Shown one piece after another: positions 10,714-22,446 of a DNA stretch of 64,000 nucleotides. Under the pieces are notes generated by a model. The model did no database searches and was not told the origin of the DNA. It was given only the letters and a program-made list of their open reading frames with translations. Position numbers and translations under genes: made by a program. The stretch's first letter is position 1; every line of letters starts with the position of its first letter. The DNA is from Phragmites australis (Eukaryota; Streptophyta; Magnoliopsida; Poales; Poaceae), in NCBI RefSeq assembly GCF_958298935.1, contig NC_084938.1, positions 24,099,501-24,163,500 of the forward strand. Direction: 5' to 3'.

Positions 10714-12065
10714 CTCACAAACACAAGTGGTTGACCCACTCCTCTCATACAACCCTACCCTTCTATTTATAGATCTAGGGAGGTTGCTTAGACCTTAAGC
10801 ATCCTTATTCCCAAAATACTCATCTCTTCCAAACACCTCCTACTTACCACTAGGATATTTTGGTCTATTTTTCACTCCATCCATCGAACGGTCGTGGCTT
10901 CTTCACAACTTAGCTTCGATTCGACGCTAGCTTCGTGATGATGCCACGTGTACTCTATCCTTCTACAGTTTTGAGGCCAAACTGCGAAATCGTCTTACAC
11001 ACTTCTTAAACCGTGACTCGGTGTCACTTGCTCTACCCATAAGCAAGCATCCTGATGTCAACGCGTGTACTCTGTCTTACGATCTTGACCATCGGCAAGT
11101 TTTTCCCGCTCCTGATCTCTCAGGCCGCCTTGTCACTTGCATTGGTATCATCTTCGCTTGACCTTGTCAATATGCTGTCTTCATTCACCTTCGCACACTT
11201 TGCTTGACTTCCACGTGCACAGGTAGGATCACCCTTGACTCCATCCGACCTCCTCGATCGTCTGGCGCCAAGCACCCCGCTTAGTTCCGATCATCCCATC
11301 GTCGACCGTCAAGTTGCATTCATCACCTGCACAATACTAGACAAGCAAACACGCATCTCCAATATCATTACGTATTAGTTAAAATCAAAATTCTATGTTA
11401 AAGCACATCTTAGTGAAAACGTGAACGCAAAATGATCTGGTGTACACTCCTTCTGAGCGTCAGACTATCTGGTGTGTGCAATTTATTAGACCATCCATCT
11501 TGCAATCTCTTTGCAAGAAATGCTCTGGCACATTCATCATATCATCGCCGGACCATCCAGCGTGTACTTCTTCTCTAGACCTGGTATCTTGCAACCTCTC
11601 TGCAAGAAATGCTCCGGCAAAACATCCAAGCATGTGCAATTTATCAGATTGGTCATCTTGCAATCTCTCTGCAAGAAATGCTCCGGCGTGTTTAGCATAT
11701 CATCGCCGGACCATTCGACGTGTACTTCTACTCTGGACTAGCCATCTTGCAACCTCTCTGCAGGAAATGCTTCAGCAAAACATTTGGCGTTCATCCTTTC
11801 GAGCACCAGACCATCAGAGTCCACCAGAGCTAGTTTGCAATCTCTCTGCAAAAAAAGCTCAGGCGTTCACTGATGTCCAACGTCGAACCATCCGGCGTAT
11901 ACTTTAATTTTTTGCTTCTTGTTGAAATGCTCTGGCGTGTACTGCATATGAATGTCGAATCATCCGATGAGTTCATTTTCTTTAGCGTCGGATCATACAG
12001 TGTGTACAATTTTCCTGTACTCAGTCACAAAAAACTCCAACTCCATTTTCTCTGCAACATTGGTT
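10714..12065 (-). mobile_element. Decayed LTR-like sequence with internal repeat array
   Basis: From 11440 to about 11990 a degenerate tandem array repeats the motifs TTGCAATCTCTCTGCAAGAAATG-like, GCTCCGGC and GGACCATCCGGCGTGTAC-like. Its design is similar to the motif arrays in LTRs elsewhere in the window (41.7-42.3 and 45.1-45.8 kb, read on the opposite strand). No ends or coding sequence could be fixed, so family and boundaries are uncertain. Confidence 0.4.
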
Positions 12066-12364
12066 AGTCATGATCATAATTGTAATACATATACATGCTT
12101 ATGCAATCCAAACATCATCAAACTAAATTCTCACAAGTTGGGCCATGACACATATTCGAATAACGGACGAATGAGCTGAGTATCATACGTCATGCTGACG
12201 CTTGCCTTGTGACCCTATGATGCGTAAGAAAAATAAAGGAGAAGCAAGGTGGCGGAGAGCTAGAAGTGTCCAGGACACGCTCACGGTAACCTTGGTACCA
12301 TAGGGGCATGTGCAAATGGGTAGTTTTGGGTATGAGAAATGTTATCTTGGGGGGGGGGGGGAGA

Positions 12365-13209
12365 GGATGGACCCGAGTCATGTGGGTAAAATTGTAACTC
12401 ATGTAGGGTGTAAGAATAATTCAAATTGTCACGCTCTCAGTCATGAGCATGCTTCTGTCCATCCTCGTCTGTCATTGAGTCGTGAATGTAGGATGTTGTG
12501 GTATGGCATGTTGGGTTATGGTTGAGCTGTTTCTATTTACAGATATGCTTATTATGGTTCCAGTTACATATGTTCTTGTAATAACTATGGGATATAATGA
12601 TACATGTGGTTAAATATAGAAGCTCACATGTGTAAGTTAAGTTGCATTTCGCTTATAAAATTTACTTAACAATATGGCCGATTCCTTGTTAATACCTCAA
12701 TACATTCATTCTCCTTGGAGTTAGGGCTATTATATGTACCCTTCATGGATTAAGTCTTGCGAGTACTTTTGAACTCACGCTGCTCTTTCAGTTTCTACCG
12801 GTGAGGAGGAGTTCGTGTTTGGCTACTTCATGTTCACCAATGTAGGTGGGGGGAATGAGTAGTGCAAGCTACTCATATGACGTACGTTTGGGTGGAGCCT
12901 AAGGGCATATGGCTTCACATAGCTTTTAGTGTTGATAGGTGTTATTTTTCCACTATATAGTTTCTCCAATCTTTTATTGTAAATTGTGTAAATAGTTGAA
13001 TGCTTAATAACTTATAATATAATTTAACCACTCGCTCTTTCTTAAGCTTTGTTGTGATGCTATATATTAGAAATGCATGTGTTCCGATCTTAGGCACAAA
13101 ACATGTGTCGTGACTACCAAAATGGTATTTCGGTTAATTATCGTGGTTGTGATTAAGCAAATGATCATCCTGATGATTAAATAAAATACTATTTGGACGG
13201 TTCCTCACA
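12365..13209 (+). mobile_element. Tekay/Del-like LTR fragment (3' portion)
   Basis: Read forward, this is clearly related to the reverse complement of the solo LTR at 31886-35022. Shared blocks include GGGTGTAAGAATAATTCAAA-like, TATGGCATGTTGGG, ATTATGGTTCCAGTTACAT, GATTAAGTCTTGCGAGTAC, and the end CAAATGATCATCCTGATGAT... to TCCTCACA at 13209. It keeps the LTR 3' end; the left limit is unclear (homology is visible from about 12365). A poly-G run lies at about 12350-12361. Confidence 0.7.
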
Positions 13210-13799
13210 GAAACAGGTGCTTCTAGCTTAGCTACAGATGGGAGACATCTTCGTGCTCGTCGATCGTCAGCTTCGTCAACTCATTGAGTCTGATTTATGT
13301 TGTAATTCATGATGTGATGAATATTCGTATTCTTAACATTGTAGTTTGCTATTGTAGTAGTGAGACTATTATTATATTTGATGTTGTAATGTGTTAGGTT
13401 GTGATTGTTATTTTCGTCAAGTATATTGTGTGCTATGGAATGTATGTGTGAGACTATGTTAACATATTTGTCTATGCATTGAACAGTTTAATCTCTCATG
13501 TCATACGTTGCACTCTTACTTATTACTTTATATTTGTTTTGCTTAACAAAGTGTAAATAAGTTGTGAACTTGCATGTATCGCACACCTAGAGCTGCTTGA
13601 CTCTCAGCTTGACATCAGGCACCGTTTGTACCTCACCGTCGTGCAGGCTGAGGAGTTCCCAATACCATGACTCTGTGTGCCAGATGAGCTCATGAAGGTT
13701 GACGCTCGTTGGATCCCGACGTCTGTATCATTTCAGTGTAACATTGTATACAGCTTGTTGTAGCAATGCTTCTCTAAATGTATTTTGTTTGCAGGTTGT

Positions 13800-14090
13800 G
13801 TAATGTTGGGCTTCTTTTGCTGCATCGGATGGTGTAGGTGGACGCGCTGCTAGGTCGAGTCAGCCATGCACTTCAGCTACTATAGGGCCAAGCTCGTGTC
13901 CCTTATGGATATGTGACATCCCGAGATGCAGACCTTCCACCTCCTATGCGACGAGATGGTGCCCATGCTTGAGGACATCTCTCTGCTGGTGGGCCTGCCT
14001 TACACGGGTAGCGTTGTTGGCATGAGGGATGATGTCATGGCATGGCGCTATGAGTTGCTTGCCTGCTTCTTCATCATTCACTAGAGGCAT
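13800..14090 (+). pseudogene. Plant mobile domain (PMD/aminotransferase-like) remnant
   Basis: The frame from 13926 reads MQTFHLLCDEMVPMLEDISL then LVGLPYTGSVVG, matching the core of the plant mobile domain (usually TFHLPCGEMTPTLxDVxxLLGLP). This domain is found in transposons and in MAIN-like genes. Upstream in the same frame is VESAMHFSYYRAKLVSLMDM followed by an in-frame TGA (about 13914), so it is broken. Possibly related coding remains upstream (13560-13740) are disrupted too. Confidence 0.65.
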
Positions 14091-14229
14091 GGCTGCCCTT
14101 TCAGGCCTTTTCAGGGTCAGAGTAGCACAGAAAGACGAATGTCTTTCTCATTCAGTTTGTGGTTTCAAGGAACAGATTGACCTTGTCAAGCCATCATACA
14201 GTGGGGGGTTACATCAGAGAGACTGGAAC

Positions 14230-14515
14230 CAAATGTGAGTACGAGATTAGAATGGAGGAAGCACGACTGTAGCAAGATGCACAGCACGAGCGCCAACAAG
14301 AATGTCAACATCGAGAACAAGAACGCAAGCGATAGGTCAAGAAAATTCAGAGACGTGAGGAGGAACACCGTCTCTGATAGGACATCCTAAGGAGGCAGGA
14401 GGCTGGGCTTCAAAGGTGTGAGGAAGAACTACGAAGGCGTGAAGCACTTCTGTGTTAGTAAGAAGAGGCTGAACGTGAAGCGGTACGTCAAAGAAGGGGG
14501 AGACATCCCCGATCC
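14230..14515 (+). pseudogene. Decayed Glu/Arg/Gln-rich coiled-coil coding remnant
   Basis: One frame reads EEARL, QDAQHERQQECQHREQERKR, RREEEHRL and RRQEAGLQRCEEELRRREAL, with several stops. This is a charged coiled-coil composition often found downstream of PMD domains in transposon proteins. It may belong with the PMD remnant just upstream. Confidence 0.35.
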
Positions 14516-14668
14516 ACCTAGTAGAAACCTTTTTCTATTCGTATCAATGTAACATTACAATCAACTTTGTATTAATACCCGCAGACATCCAACCGTGCTA
14601 ATAAAATTAATGGCTTGTACTAGAACTCATTACATTAATAAACATGTACTCGATTAAAGCGTAGTATT

Positions 14669-14860
14669 TTCAGACCTGGCTATTTCAGACCTAGCTTTTT
14701 CAGAAATAGCCTTTTCAACAATATTTTTTCAGTAGTAGTCATTTCATACCTAGCCTTTTCAGATATAACCTTTTCAAAAGTAGCATTTTCAGAACAAGCC
14801 TTCTAGATCTAGTCTTTTCAAATGTAAGCTTTTCAGAAATAGTATTTTTGGTTGACATGA
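14669..14860 (+). repeat. TTTTCAGAnnTAGCC minisatellite
   Basis: About ten degenerate copies of a 19-20-bp unit (CAGACCTAGCCTTTT and variants) lie in tandem. Confidence 0.8.
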
Positions 14861-15011
14861 TTACTCCTTACAGTGGAATCAATTGTTTTCCTAAAATCAA
14901 TTTCCGTAGACTTAGTCCATGCACCACCACAAAACCGCAGTATAAATAGATGATCTCCTGGCCACATGTAGAACTGAACCACTAGCCTCAACCTCCACAA
15001 CTCTTGCTACA

Positions 15012-15560
15012 ATGGCGTCTGATCCTTTTCCCAAGAAATACTTGCTGGATACTACATCTTCTAGGGTTGAAGTGCTGTATCATGAAGTCCTCTAAGTTCT
15101 CTGACACCTACAGAATTAGATTCTTAATATGACGTAACTACAAGTATGATCCACCCTAGGAAAACACCAATGTCGGATCCTACCGCCAAGTAATCACTTC
15201 TGGCCAAATTTCTCCCAATACAACTGAGATTTACCATTGAATATTTTGGTCCTCATTGCATTCTCCACCACTACTATGTGACTTTTTACGATGACTGGAT
15301 ACTAAGTAGTCGCAAGCAGATGTGCTCCTCCTACACACTCAGCACTTGGCCACTTGGAAATGCTTCCATGAAATAGAAGCCGATGAGAGAATAGAGGCTA
15401 CGTGCAAACGCATTCAGGAGGACTAGCAGAAGATGAGAGAGGAGCATTACCATATGACGACAAAGACCCGCGAGGTAGAGAGAGAGAGGAAGCACGAGAG
15501 GACACATCGAGCAAGTGAGGTAGGACCGAAAGCAGCGAGGACGAGAAAGTACTCATGTTG
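15012..15560 (+). pseudogene. Unrecognised decayed coding sequence
   Basis: An ATG at 15012 begins MASDPFPKKYLLDTTSSRVE, preceded by a plausible 5' leader, but stops follow soon. The 3' part (15400-15560) has a charged Glu/Arg composition like that at 14.3 kb. I do not recognise the family; it could be a second transposon-derived ORF. Confidence 0.3.
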
Positions 15561-16079
15561 CACTCAATAGATTAGATGTTGTAATCATGTTCTTTACATT
15601 TTCTAAGGTATGTAAGGTTTAGAAGCAGTATATGGATATATTAGAATGATCGTGTACCATACATGCCACCATTCATATCACAGCTCTGATTAAAATCACC
15701 ATGTTCAACCTTCCTTATCCGTGAATTCCACGTATCCAAAATATCTCAAAAACATCAAACGGCAATGGATACATCAACAATAAAGAATGGTGGCACACGG
15801 ACAACGCTTATTCTACCAAAAACCAAATCGACACCAGTCCAAAACTCTAATTCGGCAAGATGTCGCCCGTTCGTACGGTGACAACGAGGTGTCGCCCATC
15901 CAACGAGCGACATCTTGCTGATGCCCTCTGATTATGCGGCACTTCTATGCCAGGGCAGCGGCTAGCTACGCTGACCTGCCATGTCAAGGTGTCATTATTG
16001 GATAGGCGACAACAAGTTGATTTTTGAGATGGACATGTGATTTTGCATTAAAAAAATAAAAAAATTTCTCAAACCAGGC

Positions 16080-16310
16080 ATGATTTTACGCCCAACTAGA
16101 GCTCGCGAGACTCAAGTTCAAGTGCACGCACCACGGATCCGCTCTGATTCAATCGACGCTTGGTGCACCCGGAACTCTGATTAAATTCCCTCCTCGACGT
16201 CGTCTGCGAGCGAAACACTTGGATCAGGGGCCCTCCTCGGCCATGCCTCCTCTGGTCCTCCCACTCGAATCCCAACCACAGCGGCGCCATGACGGAGCTG
16301 CCTCGGCGCT
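16080..16310 (+). pseudogene. Duplicated promoter/5' UTR/start codon of the MBD-zinc-finger gene
   Basis: This segment is a diverged copy of 22112-22465. Collinear matches are ATTTTACG(G)CCCAACT, GATTCAA(T/C)(C/G)GACGC(T/C)TGG, GCGAGCGA(A/C)AC, CCACTCGAATCCCAACC against CCGCTCGAATCGCCAACC, and ATG(GCG)ACGGAGCTG around the start codon (16289). Homology stops about five codons into the ORF, after which an unrelated frame runs to a stop at about 16351. It is therefore a captured or duplicated gene 5' end, not a gene. Confidence 0.75.
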
Positions 16311-16355
16311 CCCCTTCCCGTGTATTGCTTGGCAACGTTGACGGCTTTTTATAGC

Positions 16356-17830
16356 TCAATTATGAGAAGATGGAAACTCTACACTCCTAAATCTTATGAG
16401 TTGATATCTCATATCTTCAGTAGGGAAGGTGATCAAGAATTCTGTTTCTGAGAGTTTTACCACTTCCCAATTCCTGGTCCTCTTAAATAGATATAGCAAC
16501 TCTTTTCCAATCATGGGAATATCAATGTCTCCTGTTAATACCATCATCAGCTCTTCGGATTTAGGGGATTTAGCCTTACTTTGACTTCTGTCAGTATGAA
16601 TGCTGTAGAGACCCAATCCTGGTAGTCCAAATCCACACATTTTAGGCCTTTTTTTGCTAGGGCAATGCATGACTTTATGACCTGATTTCTTGCAGCTATA
16701 ACAGTATGGTAGATTTGTACACTGGGACCAAAGGTGACCTGTGTAATTGCAGTCGTAGCACCTTTCCCCCACTAGCTCTTCCTTGTTGCTTAACTTCTTG
16801 GTCCATGATGACTCTTGATACATTAACGAATGTTCTCTCTTTAGTTCCATCCTTATATCACTTCTGATAAATCTCTAATGTTATCTCTATCATCTCTTTC
16901 CTCAAATCAACACTTGTTATTTCTCCAAAGATCCTCACCCCTTTTGTCACCTCTAACTCCTTGTCCAACTTTCGTCTTTCTATCGGTATCTTGTTCTAAC
17001 CACCCAGTTAGATCGTCTCCAATTATATTCTCTTTGTTTTGTTCTCTTCCTGATTCCTCTTTTTTTCTCATTTCTTTTATTTTCCTTCATCTCTAATAGT
17101 TTCTCTTTGAAGGGATTCGTGAAACGAAAAGAGAGAATCCTAGGTAGAGGAAATGTGAGAGAGAATCTTTTTACGAAGAGAATAATGAAGAGAAATTGTT
17201 GGCGCACTAAAAAGAACGAAAATTTCTTTACGAAGAGAATATGAATCACAAAGAGAATTCATTAGAGATGGTGTTAGGCTCATCTTGTTTATTTCCCTGA
17301 CCAAACTCTTGATATCGGCGGAAAGGATCATGTATCTCTCGCTGACCTTTGTTGCTACCTCTATCACCCCTAGGATCCTGCCTGCATGCTGGATCACCTT
17401 GTTTAGAAACGATTGTCTCAGTTTGCGGTTTGCTGGGAGAACTACTTAGTGTACCCAACGATACACTAGATTCATCTGCATGCACAGGCAACAAAACATC
17501 CCTCTTCATTGTATTGATTACTGATGATGGGAGTACACCAGCACCAACACCGGGGACATGCTGAACATCAGGTTTATTTTCCATAATCTGATGTCCAACA
17601 GTACTAATGACTTGTTGGCTAGCAGCAAAGTTACTCGATTCTTCAATTTCTGCCAGTTGCTGCTCCAAGACCTTCGCCTTCTCCAGTTCCTCCTCAGCTT
17701 CCTTGTTTTCCCCTTCCCATCTAAATGCAAGAACCTTCCTTTTTATACCAAGCAATTCCTTCTGAATTTGACCCTTAGTTTTCGATGACTTCTTAGCAGC
17801 TACATGTGAAGTTGACGGATTTCAAAAATC
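16356..17830 (-). pseudogene. CCHC zinc-knuckle retroelement-type protein, pseudogene
   Basis: Read leftwards, the N-terminal piece (17830-17271) encodes a Lys/Glu-rich helix (GQIQKELLGIKRKVLAFRWE then EEELEKAKVLEQQLAEIEES) and a Ser/Pro-rich linker. It is interrupted by a MITE (17270-17088) and then a charged Asp/Arg stretch with a stop and a frame change. The last open piece (16850-16356) carries two CCHC knuckles, CYDCNYTGHLWSQC and CYSCKKSGHKVMHC, and a C-terminal domain (GKELLYLFKRTRNWEV, then ETEFLITFPTEDMRYQL) like that of DUF4283-type plant retroelement proteins. No reverse transcriptase is attached. Family identity is moderately sure; function is lost. Confidence 0.65.
17088..17270. 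mobile_element. Small MITE inside the CCHC pseudogene
   Basis: The 183-bp element has inverted ends CATCTCTAATAGTTTCTCTTTG (left) and the complement of CAAAGAGAATTCATTAGAGATG (right). TACGAAGAGAAT occurs twice internally. No clear target duplication could be read. Its insertion explains the break in the flanking ORF. Confidence 0.65.
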
Positions 17831-18470
17831 AAAAGGCTAGTGTGTCATATAAGGTGACGACTCATAGCAAGGAATTAGAAACCAAATATGAAATCCATTT
17901 GACTGCATCTTTAGATTATGCAAGCTACTAATGCAAGGTCATGCATTCTGTGGACATGATGAATCTTCTTCTTCATCGAACAAGGGCAATTTTCTTGAGA
18001 TGATTGATTGGTAAAAAAAAAAAAGAAATGAGGAAGTGAGGATTGCATTTGAGGAGTTGTGTCCTAAAAATATTTATATGCTTGCACCATCAGTTCAAAA
18101 GGACCTTGTAAAGAGTTATGCATAGGAGATAACCAAAGAGATAAAGAAAGAGATTGATGATGATTTTTCCTCTATTCTTATCAATGAATCTCGCGATATA
18201 TCAATCAAGGAGCAGATGGTTGTGATTGTGAGGTTAGTGCTCTTATTTATGTGTTGAATTGTGATATTGTGAGGTATGTGATGTTGTAGTAATTGTTTGT
18301 GGTGTTGTGCAGGTTTGTGAACAAGGAAGGAAATGTTATGGGAAGATTTTTGGGTCTTAAGCATGTCATAGAAACAACATTAGATGCATTGAAATGAGCT
18401 TTGTTTGAGTTGCTTTCTACACACGGTTTGGATATTGCTAGAGTTTGCAGGGCTTTCTACACACGGTTAG
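17816..18470 (+). pseudogene. hAT-superfamily (TTF/DUF4371 type) transposase pseudogene
   Basis: The N-terminal transposase region is recognisable: DFKNQKASVSYKVTTHSKEL, YEIHLTASLDYAS, GHAFCGHDESSSSSNKGNFL, FEELCPKNIYMLAPSVQKDL, FSSILINESRDISIKEQMVV. It continues after an intron (18233-18312, GT-AG) with FVNKEGNVMGRFLGLKHVIE and LFELLSTHGLDIARV. This is the order found in plant Tip100-like/ZMYM1-like hAT proteins. It is broken by a stop after LDYASY, a TAG after VKSYA, a TGA in LDALK*ALF, and loss of the rest of the catalytic domain. The 5' end abuts the CCHC pseudogene. Confidence 0.75.
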
Positions 18471-18582
18471 CTTCGCTTAATTATTATCTTAATGAAGGTA
18501 CTTTTTTTTTAATCTCGTCTTCAAGTTCGCCCTACCTGCTTTACCGATTGGATCCACCACTATGTATATACATACACACACA

Positions 18583-18656
18583 CATACATACATACATACA
18601 TACATACATACATACATACATACATACATACATACATACATACATACATACATACA

Positions 18657-18686
<30 letters not shown>
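18583..18686 (+). repeat. (CATA)n microsatellite
   Basis: About 26 uninterrupted CATA units are followed by a short (TA)n tract. Long open frames on both strands here are artefacts of the repeat. Confidence 0.97.
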
Positions 18687-18692
<6 letters not shown>

Positions 18693-19284
18693 TATATATG
18701 CATGCATGTACATATGTCTATATATATAATTAGTAGCAAATAAAAACTAAATAACTTAATAGCTAATTGGTATACAAACTCATTTCTTCTACTATATATG
18801 TTTCGAGTATTATGTCTTTTTTTAAGAACATATTTAAGTATTAGATGTCATCGAGTATAATTTACTACACATGGTTATTTTGAATACATCTAAACAAAAT
18901 ATTTTTTCTTGCCAAACGTTATCAATTTTAAAGCGTTTGTCGTTAATGGTCATAATTTATATTACATTGCTCTACTCTTTATTGACCTAAGCTCTAGTTA
19001 TTTTCAGTTGTAGATGTTCTTTTTTAACAATTTCTATGGTAGACCAATATCAAACTAGAAAAAGCAATACCAAGACATTGAATACATAGCTATCATTATC
19101 TATTATAGGAAATATCGTATATTTGTGTATGAATAGAAAAAAAATGATCATGGAACATGAATTCATTGTAACACCTATATTTTTGTTTTTTCTAAAAAAA
19201 TATTAACCAATATTAAGAGAAATTTACCTCTTTTTTTACAAGGATCAATTTAATAGCTTTTAGAACTATTTCAAATTTGTTCCT

Positions 19285-19324
19285 CCTTGACCCCCCCTAT
19301 CGTCCAATCCTGGCTCTGCCTCTA
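19285..19324 (+). mobile_element. Probable 3' end of the decayed hAT element
   Basis: CCCCCCCTATCG followed by CCTGGCTCTGCCTCTA resembles the complement of the common plant hAT terminus CAGTGGCGGAGCCAGG. With the transposase remnant at 17816-18470 this gives a plausible element span of 17.8-19.3 kb. Confidence 0.45.
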
Positions 19325-22080
19325 CACCCTTGAATCTTATCTCGTGGACTCCATAAGCATCACGATGTCTTTTGCCCCACATTATCTCTTCCTAAGCTCG
19401 TATGGAATTCAAATTGAACTCCGAGCCACTGCAGGAGACCGCTCTGACCCTAAATCATGTAGAATCCATACTCTATCCTGCCCAGGCCTATATATGCACC
19501 TTGACCCTCCCCTCGTCAACTGCAAGCTTTCCCATAGAAGCTCAGAGCAAATTCGCTGCCATAGGAGCTTAGCATCCTCGTCGAAGACTGAAATCCTTGG
19601 CCATCGCTAGGCCTCTGTGCTACTCGCTGTCGATGACGGGTGTGCAAAATGAGATCGCTATGAGCTCAAGACCCTTTTCCACTGCTCATCGGAGCACGTC
19701 GTGCAGCGCGGTGTGAATCCAGCATGTTTCTAGTGAGGCATCGCCGCGAGAGAGCTTCTTGCTGCCACCATCACGCCAGAGATTGAAGCGGTAAGATCTC
19801 CGTCATCCAATCTAGATTAGATGAATAGGATTAGGTCCTGGAGTACCGATTTGATGTGTTGGATGAGGGTCGTTAGATTTGAGATGGACGGCTCGAATTT
19901 AATGAATATAATGTCATTGTCACTGCCGGTCGTTAACGCTGTTAAGGCCACATAGGACTACTACGTTAGCACGCCACATCAACCAAAATGCTAACTTGGG
20001 CCATGTCAGCACGCCATGCTGACTCCGCAGCGTAGTCAACATTAGCTTTCTTTTTAATTTATTTTATTGTTCTGCTGACATCATAAATAGTATATATTAT
20101 GTAATAATTAGCTTTTTATAAAAAATAATTCTAAAAATAGGAATAATTTAGAAATTAATTTTAATAATATTAATAGTTTTATTTAATTGTGTTTAATAGT
20201 TTTATATAGTTCAAATAAATGTTAGAAAATTCTAGAAATTTTTTAGAAAATTCTAGAAAATCACAAATGACTCTAAACAAATTCTAGAAAATTTCTAGCA
20301 ATATAATTTCATCCGTAGATAGTACTTTTATCCTGTTTAATATTTCAGAAGTCATAATTTATTAATCGTAGCTTCGTTTTGACCCCTTTGTTAGCTAGAT
20401 TGTCCGAAAAGGTGTGATATTGTGTGTGATGATATTTGTTATGTGATATTTGATTTTTTTTAGATCCGAGTGTTTATGTATTGCCTTTTTACTTATATTT
20501 GTAAGTAGACACCAATGTTTCGGAGGAGTTAGAAGGACTATATGATCAAGACTTTAAAGACACAACTGAGTAAAGTGAAGTCAAGTTGTGTTCTTGAATA
20601 TATTTATCCTAGTTTTATAAATATTTTGTTTTACAAACATACATACTAATGATTTGTCAGGAATCACAAGGGCTAGACTTTATCCTAATTTTTCCTTATC
20701 TTCCTTATATCCATGGTTGGTTTTGGGTTATGAAAGGACAGATGATGCTTAGCCTTGCTTTTGGATGGTGATCATGATAATGGTTCAACTGAATTTGCTA
20801 ATTGTACTATGCAAAAATGGTAAAAGATGATGGTGTAATTTTTGTTGTACCATGATATAAGGATTTGAGCAATGGCTTGATAAGACTAGTACAAGTTGTA
20901 CAGTTGGTATGTGATAGTCTTGCTCAAATGTAAGGATCGATTCGTGTAGAGATTATTTCGTGTAAACAGTACAACCACAAACCTGAAATGGAACAGGTCT
21001 AGCCAATTAATTTGCATATTCTCAGCATTGTGTAGACCATATGATTGTGTGGAACAGAATGGTGCACTTCCAAGGTGTTCCGTTGGCGCAAGAGGGGGCT
21101 TCCGTTGTTGATGTGTATTCACACGATGGTGAAACCTTAGCGGGTATGCACGTGATGAGAAGAACATTGTAAATGCTTTGAAGTGGTCAACTCGACGCAC
21201 ACCTCAAAAGTGTGTAATGACGGGTACTGATAAAAGAGTATGATCACGATTTGTGGTAAAGTGTACAACCACTATATAGTATAAAACTATTTAATCAGTT
21301 GTACTCACAATTACGAGTGACAAGGAAAACCTTACATGATTATAACTTGATGGTTTGGTTAGTTTGGTCAATAACGATGGTGGAAACTATGATTGATGTG
21401 TTGTTCAATCTCGGTGATGGAAATCTTGGTAGAGGTGTTGCAAGGTTGGTTAAGTCAAGACGGTTAGAATCTTGAGATGATTGTTTATTTATATTATTTA
21501 TTTAATTAATTACTGCTTTTCAAATATTTTTTTAACTTAAATGCCATTTTATGCAAAAGAGCCATATTGTCATGTTGTTGTCAAGTTTTTTATATTCATA
21601 TTATTTCTCGTAACTTGCTGAGTATGATATATGCTCACTATTGCTATCACCAAACACTTAATTAAAGAAGGAATTAAAGAGTTCGCTGAGGATCGTTTTA
21701 AGATGCATTATGCGTTGATCGTGCGTGTGCAAATGTCGTGAATGATTAGACAATACTCAGATACGTTGTAGTTTTATTTGGATTTTAGTCCTGGAAAGTC
21801 ACTTTTGTAATATGTTTAATAACGATTAAGTGCGATATTGTAATAATATTCATCTATGAGGTTATTATATATTGGTATTGATTTCTAGACTCACGATATA
21901 GATGGGATTAGTTAACTCCTTTAACCGGTCTCGTTAATGATGTATTTTTATTTTTATTTTTAACCTATCGGTCGTTGGAAGGACAACCATCTATGTTTTA
22001 TAATTTTTCAAAATAAATACATATATTTACAATTTTTAATTTAAAAATATAAAAATAAAAAAGTTCCACGACTTGTGAGA
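19325..22080. other. No gene seen; AT-rich, decayed LTR-like sequence
   Basis: A GC-balanced block (19325-20040) is followed by an AT-rich stretch (20050-20340). Text from 20400 to 21960 resembles a decayed gypsy LTR, including a CTCACGATATAGATGGGATTAGTTAAC-like stretch near 21891. No terminal repeats or coding domain were found, and the 104-aa open frame at 20886-21200 (-) is unsupported. Confidence 0.4.
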
Positions 22081-22446
22081 CCATATGCCTAACCCAATAA
22101 GGCGGAAACGCACGTAATTTTACGGCCCAACTGAAGCCCATAATCCCTAAAAAAAACTGAAGCACACAAACCTCCACATCAAGTGCCCCACCGCTTCCCG
22201 CATCGGACGGCCGCGCCTCGGCTTCCGCTCAGATTCAACGGACGCCTGGATCACCCGAAAACACTCAACGCCGCCCGCCCCCTCAGTGTGGCCGCGTGGG
22301 TAGTGTAGTCCCAACGACCAACCTGATACACTGCTCGTCTCCTCGGCGAGCGACACGCTCGGATCGGTCCCCTTCCGCCGCCGCCGGGGGTCGCCTCCTC
22401 CCGCTCGAATCGCCAACCGCGACCGCGCCCGGCGGAGCAGAAGGCA

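Noticed and set aside
18401..18733. Open frames over the (CATA)n tract
   Set aside because: A four-base repeat with no stop yields repeating YIHT / VCMY text on either strand.
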